A stretch of 64,000 nt of DNA. It comes from Palleniella intestinalis. GTDB taxonomy: Bacteria; Bacteroidota; Bacteroidia; Bacteroidales; Bacteroidaceae. Below are positions 1 to 7,834 of the stretch, piece after piece. The notes below the pieces were generated by a model that made no database searches, was not told the origin of the DNA, and worked only from the letters and a program-made list of their open reading frames with translations. A program made the position numbers and the translations under genes. Every line of letters begins with the position of its first letter. Within the stretch, counting starts at the first letter, position 1. The stretch lies in assembly GCF_013166595.1 (NCBI RefSeq), contig NZ_JABKKG010000011.1:1-64000 (forward strand), in the 5' to 3' direction.

Positions 1-1
1 G

Positions 2-64
2 GCAAAGGACGAGGCGCGCCACGGCTCAGGCTTCCGCGGTCTCTTCAACCGTTATTTCAAGTAA
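2..64 (+). CDS. Rubrerythrin, C-terminal end (partial)
   Basis: Only the last 20 codons are in the window. They end in ARHGSGFRGLFNRYFK followed by TAA. The Glu-Ala-Arg-His helix and the Tyr-Phe end are typical of rubrerythrin, a di-iron peroxide-scavenging protein of anaerobes. The rest lies left of the window, so the iron ligands and the rubredoxin-like domain cannot be checked. A 15-bp hairpin 45 bases downstream probably ends the transcript. The call rests on this short tail only. Confidence 0.65.
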   Translation, partial: AKDEARHGSGFRGLFNRYFK

Positions 65-108
65 GGCATAACAATCTCGGCGCACAAACAACGCTGAGAA
101 AAAACTAC

Positions 109-144
109 CAAGGGCGGCATCCTTCACAGAGGATGTCGCCCTTG
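109..144 (+). terminator. Hairpin after rubrerythrin
   Basis: Arms 109-123 and 130-144 pair over 15 positions with one G-U pair, around a 6-base loop. There is no long T tract, so the terminator call is inferred from position. Confidence 0.6.
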
Positions 145-294
145 ATTGCTTTCCAAGAGGTCACATCTGAAATCTCCACCTGACGTGTTTTTCCCATTCA
201 TTGTGCAACATATCTGCTATTATACGTTTATATGTGTACGCAAGCCCTGGGCAACCAAGTCCATTTCAGAACTGTCCATTTCACAGTATTGCAA

Positions 295-394
295 ATATGT
301 AAGCGAAACAAGGGAATAACTTACATATTGCTGGGAATTTATCGTTTTTGATAAACCAAAAAGAAAACAAGTGTTAAAACACCATTGGTTTGGT
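295..394 (+). repeat. Conserved leader of 22-bp array A
   Basis: This non-coding stretch aligns without large gaps to 39735-39835, which stands in the same place before array D. Shared blocks include ATATGTAA, TAAAC and CATTGGTTT. Both copies carry a small palindrome 24 bases before the first unit, GTGTTAAAACAC here and ATGTTAAAACAT there. The outer pair differs but stays complementary. Confidence 0.55.
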
Positions 395-482
395 GAACGG
401 TAACACTTGACCGCCCAAAGTGTTACCGTTCACTAAGTCAAAGGTAACCCTTTACAATGCAAATCGTTACCTTTCATTTTGT
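395..482 (+). repeat. 22-bp periodic array A (4 units)
   Basis: Units begin at 395, 417, 439 and 461, exactly 22 bases apart. The common core is GGTNAC or NGTTACC inside an AAAGGTNACCTTT-like palindrome, followed by TT(T/C)(A/G)C. Only the core, its flanks and the period are kept; the rest varies. The array lies between the convergent ends of the rubrerythrin and receptor genes. It belongs to the same family as arrays B to E. Confidence 0.8.
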
Positions 483-540
483 CATTCACAGCCTGCAATA
501 GATTGCCTTTAAGCTTATTCCTGAACTGAAATACTAAAAC

Positions 541-593
541 ATATAGACCGAGTGCCACCTTCCGCTATGTGAAAGGTGGCACTCGGTCTATAT
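541..593. terminator. Bidirectional terminator
   Basis: A perfect 21-bp inverted repeat (541-561 and 573-593) with an 11-base loop lies between two convergent genes. An A/T-rich tract follows on both sides, so it can serve both strands. Confidence 0.85.
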
Positions 594-620
594 AAAAAAT
601 ATTTTGCCGGCTGTCCGCCA

Positions 621-3098
621 TTAATGATGATGCTCTTCACCATAGCCGCCGGTATTGATATGCTGATGACGGTCATGGCTGTGGGTGCTTGTCTTGCCGA
701 AACTGTAAGTCACTGCCAGACGGAGGGTGCGGCCTCCTGACCATTTGCTTATGGACTGTGTGTAGCCGTTTCCGTAAAGGATCTCCTTGCTCTCCTTGGA
801 GTTGAAGATGTCTTTGCACACGAGCGAGAAGTTCCATGCACCGACTGTCTTTCGCAAACCGACCTCAACATCCCAGTCAGGCTCCATTGTGCCCTGAGCC
901 GTCACCCTGCGTGAGTTGTAGCGACCTGTAGCCTGGAATGCCAAGTCCCATGGCAGGCGCACGGATGCCATGCAGCGAATGTCCCACACAAAGCGGTTCT
1001 GCTTGTCGCCATGCACCGTGTAGAAATCCCCGTTCAGAGGGTATTCCGTATCCCATGCACCCAAGTGGCTGTTGTAGAGATTGAGGGTCGTGGTGAGCGT
1101 GAGACGCCTGAAGAGTGTGTTGCGTGAGATTATCTCCATGCCGATGTTCCTCATGCTCCCGACATTGGCATGACCGTAGTACATTGTGTTAATGCCGGAA
1201 TTGCCCACCATGGGAGCAAGGAAACTGATATGGCTTATCCTGTCAGGGTTGGAACGCATGTAGCCCGAAACAGAGAGCATGTGCTCATCCCAATTCTTTA
1301 TGTAGGAAAGTTCCAAAGCACGGCTGAACTCCGGGAGTATGAGAGGATTGCCGAGATGCACTTCCGAAGGGTCGGCGAGGTTCACGAACGTGTTTAGCTG
1401 CGGTCCGAAAGGACGGCGTATGCGGCGGGAATAATTCAGTTTCAGTTCATTGCTGCCATGGAACGCCCATCCGATTGACGCTGTCGGGAACAATGCGAAA
1501 TCATTTTTCTTGAACGGTGGCACATCAGCGTCGTTCTGACCGTAGCCAAGCGACCGTGTGCGTATCTGCCACCATTCGCCGCGAAGTCCGGCGGAGAATG
1601 TCAGCTGCTCATGATTTCCTGCGACATTGAGGTACAGGGCAGAAATATCTGTGTCATACCGGAACCTGTTATAGAGATTGTCCAACGGCTGCAGATTGTC
1701 CTCTGCCTCTCCTTTTGCATAGGAAGCAGGACTGTTTTCATGGTTGTAGTTACCTTTGTAGCCGGCCTCCAATCGCAGCCAAGGGAGCACAACGTTTGAA
1801 TAATCGACGGCAGCTTCCCAGTTGCTGATTTTCAAATCCTGATGCTGCCCATGCCAAACGGATTCTTCTGTACCGTCAGCCCATCCGGCCAACTCGTGGG
1901 AATTATTGTCGTTTGGTCCCTGCCATACGTTGTAGCTCACATTCATGTCCAAGGAATGGTCTTTGCCAAAGGAATGCTTGTATCCGAGGAGGATGTTTGC
2001 ACCGCGTGTGTCGCCGGTCTCATGCATCCGGTTGACATTGCTAATCCATTGGTTCGGAAAGTTGCTTGAATGGACAGTTGTCGTGTTGCCCCACTTGTGT
2101 CCAAGCGTGCCTATCGCACTCAGATAGAATGTGTTCTTGTCATTCGGGTTGAAATTGGTGCCAAGGCGCAGGAACATGCTGTTCTCATGCTGCTTGGTGT
2201 CGCCGTCAGAATCAAGGAAAGAGCCGTCGGCATAATTGCGGCGCGATGTGGTGCCTCCCGGGACATGCTGTGTCTTCAGTCCGAGTCCTGCGAAAGATTC
2301 GAACTTGCCTTCGTTGTAGTTGATGTTGAAGTTAACGTTTGCCGTGCCACGTGTGTCAACGTTTGCCTCTGCACTTCCGAAATATCCGTGGCGGTGGTCC
2401 TTCTTCAATCGGATATTGATGATGCCGGCTGTACCTGCGGAACTGTGCTTTGATGATGGGTTGGTCATCACCTCTATGCTCTCGATGGTCTCGGCAGGAA
2501 TCTGGCCGAGTATCTGTGCGCGGTTGTCCGCGTTCATGCCCATCTCCTTGCCGTTAATCCAGACAAGGACATCGTCATTACCACGCAAGGAGATTTCGCC
2601 GTCACTGTTGACATCGACCGAAGGGACTGACGCGAGAAGCTCATTGGCAGATGCTCCTGTTGCAGCGATGTTGCTGCTGACATTGAACACTCGGCGCTCG
2701 GCATTTACCGACATCTGGCTTCTCTGCCCTTTCACCACCACTTCCTGAAGCAGTTTTGAATCCTCGGCAAGCTCTATCTTGCCAATGTTTATTTCCGAAT
2801 CACCCACGGTAATCTCACGCTCCTGCGGAACATTGCCTATGCTGCTGACACGGAGTATATACTTGCCGGAAGGTGCGTTCTTGATTACGAACCTGCCGTT
2901 TTCATCAGTCAATGCGCCAAATGGAAGAGTTGCCCCTGTCTCCGGATTGACAAGGAGGACTGTTGCATAGCTGAGCGACCCGGCAGTGCTTTTCTCGACC
3001 ACCGAGCCTGTTATGTTGCCGTCAGCATACGCGCTTCCGGCGAGCAATAAAGAAAATGCTATCGAAACGGGTAATTTTGCTTTCATCTTGGTTGTCAT
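621..3098 (-). CDS. TonB-dependent outer membrane receptor, His-rich C-terminus
   Basis: This 825-residue outer membrane protein opens with a signal peptide (about 1-25). A carboxypeptidase-regulatory-like domain follows (about 28-115), then a plug region (about 120-235, with ASVPSVDVNSDGEISLRGND) and a long beta-barrel. Such proteins import siderophores, metals, vitamins or glycans with TonB energy. There is no SusD partner, so a polysaccharide role is less likely. The barrel should end near VTYSFGK, but about 25 more residues follow, with His at eight positions and HHH at the very end. This suggests metal handling, which is inference. A promoter lies just upstream. The substrate is unknown. 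Confidence 0.85.
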   Translation of the reverse strand: MTTKMKAKLPVSIAFSLLLAGSAYADGNITGSVVEKSTAGSLSYATVLLVNPETGATLPFGALTDENGRFVIKNAPSGKYILRVSSIGNVPQEREITVGDSEINIGKIELAEDSKLLQEVVVKGQRSQMSVNAERRVFNVSSNIAATGASANELLASVPSVDVNSDGEISLRGNDDVLVWINGKEMGMNADNRAQILGQIPAETIESIEVMTNPSSKHSSAGTAGIINIRLKKDHRHGYFGSAEANVDTRGTANVNFNINYNEGKFESFAGLGLKTQHVPGGTTSRRNYADGSFLDSDGDTKQHENSMFLRLGTNFNPNDKNTFYLSAIGTLGHKWGNTTTVHSSNFPNQWISNVNRMHETGDTRGANILLGYKHSFGKDHSLDMNVSYNVWQGPNDNNSHELAGWADGTEESVWHGQHQDLKISNWEAAVDYSNVVLPWLRLEAGYKGNYNHENSPASYAKGEAEDNLQPLDNLYNRFRYDTDISALYLNVAGNHEQLTFSAGLRGEWWQIRTRSLGYGQNDADVPPFKKNDFALFPTASIGWAFHGSNELKLNYSRRIRRPFGPQLNTFVNLADPSEVHLGNPLILPEFSRALELSYIKNWDEHMLSVSGYMRSNPDRISHISFLAPMVGNSGINTMYYGHANVGSMRNIGMEIISRNTLFRRLTLTTTLNLYNSHLGAWDTEYPLNGDFYTVHGDKQNRFVWDIRCMASVRLPWDLAFQATGRYNSRRVTAQGTMEPDWDVEVGLRKTVGAWNFSLVCKDIFNSKESKEILYGNGYTQSISKWSGGRTLRLAVTYSFGKTSTHSHDRHQHINTGGYGEEHHH

Positions 3099-3113
3099 TT
3101 TGTTTTATCGGTG

Positions 3114-3121
3114 CAAAGTTA
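3114..3121 (-). promoter_or_regulatory. -7 element for the receptor gene
   Basis: Read on the minus strand this is TAACTTTG, a match to the Bacteroidetes TAnnTTTG box, 16 bases before the start codon at 3098. A well-spaced -33 box is not obvious. Confidence 0.5.
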
Positions 3122-3186
3122 CATATTTTTTCATGCAACCAATTTGCAAATATTGCAGGAATGCCAACCGAAAGGGATACCACAGA

Positions 3187-3248
3187 TTCTTCTCATGCGG
3201 ATTCAGAAGATTTATGTGGATAGTCTGTACAAATCCGCATGAGGAGAA
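3187..3248. terminator. Inverted repeat after the PAP2 gene
   Basis: Arms 3187-3203 and 3232-3248 pair at 16 of 17 positions across a 28-base loop, just downstream of the PAP2 stop on the minus strand. The arm contains TCATGCGGAT, which recurs near 30213. Confidence 0.5.
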
Positions 3249-3303
3249 TATGAGTATCGAATGTTTAGTCTATACATCTGAAAGACTATTTCGAAGATTC
3301 ATC

Positions 3304-4089
3304 CTAAAATTGCAGGCACATGTTCACTCCACATCCTTCGGCAGAATAGTAAGGCAAGGCAACAACATCCATTGACTTGGAGCACCTTGACCTTTTGAAG
3401 AATTTGGGATATAGCCAATAGGACATCTTTACACTTAGCATGCCAATACATGCACCGGCGACCACATCATTTATATAATGCCTGTCGTTGTATATTCTCA
3501 GATAACCTGTGGCAGCAGCCACGGCATATCCAGCATATCCTATCCATGGGGAGACATCCTTATATTCCTTCCAAAGAAACTCCGCACCCATGAATGCTGT
3601 TGCGGTATGTCCGGAGGGATAGGAATTGCGGGCATTACTGTCTGGACGCTTTTCCTTGAAAGTATATTTCATCGTGTTGACAAGTATTCCCATTGTCGCA
3701 TAAGACATGGCAAGAAGGACTGTCCTGTCAACAAACCTATGCTTGGCTTTTACACCACACAAGTCCAGACCATAGACAGCCACCATCGGAGCATACTGGC
3801 TGTATTCGTCGACCTTGAACTTGTGCTTTCCCCGTGCTGACAAAGCATCCTGGACATGCTCGCGCTGGCGCGTCAGCCATGGGCTGCCGACAAACGCGGA
3901 GGTCGCACCGACAACGGCAGTCGGAATTAGCACATCCTTGAGTTTCAAAGAATGGGTGGTGTCTGCAACTGTGTCTGACTTCACCACCATGCACAGACTG
4001 TCCACATCTTGCTCTTGTGAAAAAGCAGGACAGTTCAAAAGCAGAGCCATCGACAGCAGCCCCACTTTCATGGAATAATGATTTCTCAT
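3304..4089 (-). CDS. PAP2-family membrane phosphatase
   Basis: This 261-residue protein belongs to the type 2 phosphatidic acid phosphatase family. Its members remove phosphate from lipid phosphates such as undecaprenyl pyrophosphate, phosphatidic acid or lipid A. The three motifs are visible in order: KYTFKEKRP (K-x6-RP), YPSGHTA, and RIYNDRHYINDVVAG, which gives R-x5-H-x3-D. A signal peptide covers about residues 1-25. The usual Ser before the third-motif Arg is Leu here. The start at 4089 is the first ATG; MKVGLLSM, six codons on, is an alternative. A promoter about 300 bases upstream leaves a long structured leader. The substrate cannot be told from sequence. Confidence 0.85.
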   Translation of the reverse strand: MRNHYSMKVGLLSMALLLNCPAFSQEQDVDSLCMVVKSDTVADTTHSLKLKDVLIPTAVVGATSAFVGSPWLTRQREHVQDALSARGKHKFKVDEYSQYAPMVAVYGLDLCGVKAKHRFVDRTVLLAMSYATMGILVNTMKYTFKEKRPDSNARNSYPSGHTATAFMGAEFLWKEYKDVSPWIGYAGYAVAAATGYLRIYNDRHYINDVVAGACIGMLSVKMSYWLYPKFFKRSRCSKSMDVVALPYYSAEGCGVNMCLQF

Positions 4090-4109
4090 CTACGCTTTTT
4101 TTTGCGCGC

Positions 4110-4260
4110 GGACTAAAATTCGATAATACGGGTGTCAAACACAAACACCTCAGAAGCAGACATACAAGAAGCGTGAGCTTCCCTTATCTAACTCTGAGGT
4201 ATTTGGCGTGACCCGTATAAAAGATAAGTTCCACCCACGCTTAAGCGCAGGCGTTCACTG
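4110..4260 (-). ncRNA. Candidate structured RNA or long 5' leader of the PAP2 gene
   Basis: Read on the minus strand, the segment folds by eye into one long hairpin. ACGGGT pairs with ACCCGT, AAATACCTCAGA pairs with TCTGAGGTGTTT (one G-U), and GAAGC-GCTTC closes the tip. A further palindrome CGCTTAAGCG lies just upstream. A good promoter (4402-4432) directs transcription into it and there is no ORF. I saw no signature of tmRNA, SRP RNA or RNase P RNA. It could be a cis-regulatory leader or an independent small RNA. Confidence 0.45.
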
Positions 4261-4401
4261 AACCTATCCGTAATTATACATCTTCTAATCGCCAAATTTT
4301 CAGAGTATACGAATAATAGTAAACGCTATTGTTAATATGTTATATGAATGTTATTTTATTCTTATATGCTTTTTAATTTAATGGTTATTTGTTTCGTTGT
4401 G

Positions 4402-4432
4402 CAAAGTTAGCTATATTTTCCGAGAATGGCAA
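4402..4432 (-). promoter_or_regulatory. Promoter of the PAP2 leader
   Basis: Minus-strand TTG (4430-4432), 20 bases, then TAACTTTG (4402-4409) match the Bacteroidetes sigma consensus. Transcription would begin near 4395, about 300 bases before the PAP2 start. Confidence 0.65.
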
Positions 4433-4470
4433 GCAATTAAAATATTTTATTTTGATACATTTGGCGTATA

Positions 4471-4512
4471 AACAAAAAAAACACCGACAAGCAAGGAATC
4501 CTTGCTTGTCGG
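4471..4512 (-). terminator. Terminator of the MFS gene
   Basis: A perfect 13-bp stem (CCGACAAGCAAGG and its complement, 4484-4496 and 4500-4512) with a 3-base loop is followed on the minus strand by a long T run. It is a classic intrinsic terminator. Confidence 0.9.
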
Positions 4513-4539
4513 CATATATGGAAAATTACAATTAGTTGT

Positions 4540-5988
4540 TTACTTCATAACCACAGGCTTGTACTTTGGCACGAGAGCCTTCATTACCACCCAGCCGATA
4601 AGGTAAGCGACAGCACAGATGCTGAAGATTATCATGTAGCCGGCAGGCTTGCCCTCAAAGCCCATGAACTGGAATGCTGCGCCCTGCTCCTCAGCGTAAA
4701 CGAAGAGATGGCCTGACGCCCAGTTGATGAGCATTGAGCCGATACCGCCCGCCATTGAGCCGATGCCTGTGATTGTGGCGATAGCTGACTTAGGGAACAT
4801 GTCACCCACGGTAGAGAAGATGTTTGCTGACCAAGCCTGATGACCTGCGCCTACGAAACCGATAATCACTGCCGGCCACCATGCGCTGTACTGTCCCATC
4901 GGCTGTGCGAAGAGTGCCAGCACTGGGAAGAATGCGAAGATAAGCATGGCGAGCATACGGCCCTGATATGGGTTCATGCCCTTCTTCTCGACGAAGAGTT
5001 TTGGCAGATAGCCACCAAACATTGATAGCACGGTAACGATAGCATACAATGTGAAAATGAGTGCGATACCCATTGAGGAATCGGACTTGTAGCCGTACTG
5101 GTCAGAGAAGTATGCAGGAGCCCAGAAGAGGAAGAACCACCATACACCGTCAGTCATGAACTTGCCGAATGCGAAAGACCATGTCTGCTTGTGGCTGAAT
5201 GCCTCAAGGTAGCCCATCTGTTTTTCTTCTGTCTCTGCGGCAGGTGCTGCACCCTCTGCCTCATCCTGGTTGACATAGAGGAGCTCTGCCTCATTGACGA
5301 ACTTTGACTTTGCCGGCTTGTCATATACAAACAGCCAAACGCCTGCCCAAACGAAACCGATAGCACCAATGATTACGAATGCCATCTCCCAGCCCATTGC
5401 CTTCGCAAGGAGTGGAATAGTGGCAGGAGCGGCAAGAGCGCCTACGGATGCGCCTGAGTTAAAGATAGATGTTGCGAACGCACGGTCTTTCTTTGGGAAA
5501 TACTCCGCTGTCACCTTGATGGCAGCAGGGAAGTTGCCTGCCTCACCAAGGGCAAGCACGCAGCGGCATGCAAGGAAAGCATACATGCTGACTGTAGCGA
5601 TTGTCACGGCAAGGTCGCCTGTTGCCTGAATGAGGTCAGCCTTGCTTTCGAGCCCATGACCCAACCAACCTTCTGTGAACAGACCGCAACCGGCGTGGAG
5701 AACAGCACCGAGAGACCATATTGTGATAGCCCAGAAGTATCCTTTCTTTGTACCCATCCAGTCGACAAACTTGCCGGCAAAGAGGTTGGATATTGCATAG
5801 AAGATAGAGAAGACGGCTGTAATGTTGCCATAAATCTCGTCATTCCAGTGGAACTCCGGTGAGATAAAGTCTTTCCAAGTAAGCGAAAGAACCTGACGGT
5901 CCATGTAATTGACTGTTGTTGCGAAAAAGAGCATCGCACACATGACCCAACGCCAGTTGGTCATCTTAGAAGTTTGAATTTGACTCAT
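4540..5988 (-). CDS. MFS transporter, hexuronate (ExuT-like) type
   Basis: This 482-residue, 12-helix major facilitator belongs to the anion:cation symporter branch, which includes ExuT and other sugar-acid carriers. Recognisable parts are NYMDRQVLS in the first helix, the loop FVDWMGTKKG (the conserved DRxGRK-type loop between helices 2 and 3) and LALGEAGNFPAAIKV in the fourth helix region. The GH28 pectinase gene lies just upstream in the same direction, so a likely role is import of galacturonate or its oligomers released from pectin. It has its own -7 box and a strong terminator. The substrate is inferred from family and neighbour. Confidence 0.8.
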   Translation of the reverse strand: MSQIQTSKMTNWRWVMCAMLFFATTVNYMDRQVLSLTWKDFISPEFHWNDEIYGNITAVFSIFYAISNLFAGKFVDWMGTKKGYFWAITIWSLGAVLHAGCGLFTEGWLGHGLESKADLIQATGDLAVTIATVSMYAFLACRCVLALGEAGNFPAAIKVTAEYFPKKDRAFATSIFNSGASVGALAAPATIPLLAKAMGWEMAFVIIGAIGFVWAGVWLFVYDKPAKSKFVNEAELLYVNQDEAEGAAPAAETEEKQMGYLEAFSHKQTWSFAFGKFMTDGVWWFFLFWAPAYFSDQYGYKSDSSMGIALIFTLYAIVTVLSMFGGYLPKLFVEKKGMNPYQGRMLAMLIFAFFPVLALFAQPMGQYSAWWPAVIIGFVGAGHQAWSANIFSTVGDMFPKSAIATITGIGSMAGGIGSMLINWASGHLFVYAEEQGAAFQFMGFEGKPAGYMIIFSICAVAYLIGWVVMKALVPKYKPVVMK

Positions 5989-6070
5989 TTTTGATTATTT
6001 AGTTGTTTTTTGATTATGCTTGTTTGTTTTATTCAGTTAGTTTAAATTGCTTTTACGCACACATTTTATG

Positions 6071-6078
6071 CAAAATTA
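6071..6078 (-). promoter_or_regulatory. -7 element for the MFS gene
   Basis: TAATTTTG on the minus strand, about 83 bases before the start codon. A weak TTTC lies at the right distance for a -33 box. Confidence 0.45.
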
Positions 6079-6109
6079 ATGATTTAAATTAATAATAGCG
6101 AAAAATAAG

Positions 6110-6172
6110 CCCTATATCGTTGCCCGTTTAGAGTTTTTTAACCAAAGACCAACGATATAGGGGTTATTTTGA
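6110..6172. promoter_or_regulatory. 13-bp perfect inverted repeat
   Basis: Arms CCCTATATCGTTG (6110-6122) and CAACGATATAGGG (6160-6172) are perfect complements 37 bases apart. They lie between the GH28 stop and the MFS -7 box. They could end the GH28 transcript or bind a regulator of the MFS gene. Confidence 0.5.
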
Positions 6173-6262
6173 AGCACTTGCTCATGATTCGTCCATGAGA
6201 GATATGCCCATGATTGCCAATATGCCGCACAAGTGAATTTTATATTACCGCGCTTCCTGATT

Positions 6263-7702
6263 CTACTTGCAGTAATACTCGCCCACAGGCTTGTTGTCCT
6301 TTGCCTTTACCGTGACATTCTTCTGCTTGATGTTCTTGCAGTAAGTCATGTAGCCTGCTTCGTTGGCGGTGATGACAACATTTTCCATTGTCACATCCTT
6401 CACAGGCATCTCTGGCAGACCGTTGAAATAGATGGCACGCTGAGCACCGCTACACATGATGTTCTTTATATGCAGGTTGCGGAACGAAGGAGTTTTCTCT
6501 GTGACAGGCTCGGCGGCTATCTCTGCTGGACGCTTTGTGCCGTCAGGATTATCCACCATCACTGTTTTCGCACCATAATAAAGGTTGAAACGGATGGCGT
6601 CACCGAGGATGTTCACCATGGAAATATCCTCTATCCAGATGTTCTCTACCACACCGCCTCGTCCGCGACAGCTCTTGAAGCGCAGTCCTATGTCTGTTCC
6701 CAAGAATTGGCAGTCAGAGCACTTGATGTTCTTCACGCCGCCACTCATCTCTGAGCCAATGACAAACCCGCCATGACCGGCATATACCGTGCAACCGCTT
6801 ATTATCACGTTCTCGCACGCACGGCCACGTTTTCTGCCATGCTCGTCCTTACCTGACTTGATGCAGATGCCATCATCGCCGACATCGAAGGTTGTGTTCA
6901 CGACAATGCAGTTCTTGCAAGCGTCAAGGTCAAGTCCGTCGCCATTCTGCGCATAACTTGGGTTACGGATGTCCACACCGTCAATGATGACATTCTCGCA
7001 GCACTCAGGATGAACGTTCCATGCCGGTGAGTTTTGGAAGACAACACCCTCAAGCAGCACATTCTTGCACTCGTAGAGATTGACCATAATCGGGCGCGGC
7101 AAGTCTTCCTTGGCAGGTACCCACATGGTAGCACGGCGATAGAATCCGCCCTGCGAGGTTATGCGCTTCCATTGTGCCGGAGTGGTTTTCTCCTGCTTTA
7201 GCGGACGCCATACCTCACCGTTGCCGTCGATTACTCCACGACCGGTGATGGCGATGTTCTTCACGCCGGTGGCAGAGATAGGGCTCTGCGCTCTTTTTGC
7301 CGGGATTCCTTCATAGGTTGTGTTGACAATAGGATAGTCGTTGATGTCAGGTGAGAACAAGAGTGTGGCACCTTTCTCCAAATGGAGGTTGATATTATCT
7401 TTCAACACAATAGGGCCTGTGAGCCACAATCCGCTTGGAATAATGACTTTGCCGCCACCTTTAGCAGCCATTTCGTCAATGGCGCGCTGTATGGCAGCAG
7501 TGCATTTGTGCTGTCCGTCGCCTACAGCTCCATATTTTACAACCGACACCGTGGCATCGGGGAAGACTGGTTTCTCAATGCGTGGCATGTCAAACGGCAA
7601 GCCACGATACAGGTCTTCATACTCATAGCCGCCGGCTATGGCGGATGAAATGCCGCAGCACATCATAATCAGCGCAAGAAGCACTTGTTTCAAATTTCTC
7701 AT
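6263..7702 (-). CDS. GH28 polygalacturonase-type glycoside hydrolase
   Basis: The protein is a secreted right-handed beta-helix enzyme of glycoside hydrolase family 28, which cleaves galacturonan by inversion. I start it at MRNLKQVLLALIMMCC (7702) because this gives a clean signal peptide ending at AIAGG; the longer frame from 7810 adds 36 unlikely residues. About 479 residues. Active-site motifs are visible: NGDGLDLD, GDDGICIKSG, GHGGFVIGSE and LRFKS, carrying the expected Asp, His and Lys residues. With the downstream sugar-acid transporter it forms a small pectin-use pair. Whether it cuts internally or from chain ends cannot be told. Confidence 0.9.
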   Translation of the reverse strand: MRNLKQVLLALIMMCCGISSAIAGGYEYEDLYRGLPFDMPRIEKPVFPDATVSVVKYGAVGDGQHKCTAAIQRAIDEMAAKGGGKVIIPSGLWLTGPIVLKDNINLHLEKGATLLFSPDINDYPIVNTTYEGIPAKRAQSPISATGVKNIAITGRGVIDGNGEVWRPLKQEKTTPAQWKRITSQGGFYRRATMWVPAKEDLPRPIMVNLYECKNVLLEGVVFQNSPAWNVHPECCENVIIDGVDIRNPSYAQNGDGLDLDACKNCIVVNTTFDVGDDGICIKSGKDEHGRKRGRACENVIISGCTVYAGHGGFVIGSEMSGGVKNIKCSDCQFLGTDIGLRFKSCRGRGGVVENIWIEDISMVNILGDAIRFNLYYGAKTVMVDNPDGTKRPAEIAAEPVTEKTPSFRNLHIKNIMCSGAQRAIYFNGLPEMPVKDVTMENVVITANEAGYMTYCKNIKQKNVTVKAKDNKPVGEYYCK

Positions 7703-7834
7703 TGTTGTTAGTTTGTATAGGTTTATTTTTTTGCAAGAAATCATGTTGTGAATAACATAGCTTTGGTTCGCAAACGAACGCTCGTTGACTTTTGTTTCCA
7801 ATGCATACATATTGTGAAAAGAAATGTAAACAGC

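Noticed and set aside
395..482. CRISPR-like array
   Set aside because: The repeats are degenerate and directly adjacent; there are no unique spacers, and no cas gene is near any of the five arrays.
4110..4260. tmRNA, SRP RNA or RNase P RNA
   Set aside because: None of their conserved segments was found on either strand.
7703..7810. N-terminal extension of the GH28 protein
   Set aside because: It would hide a typical signal peptide that begins at 7702.
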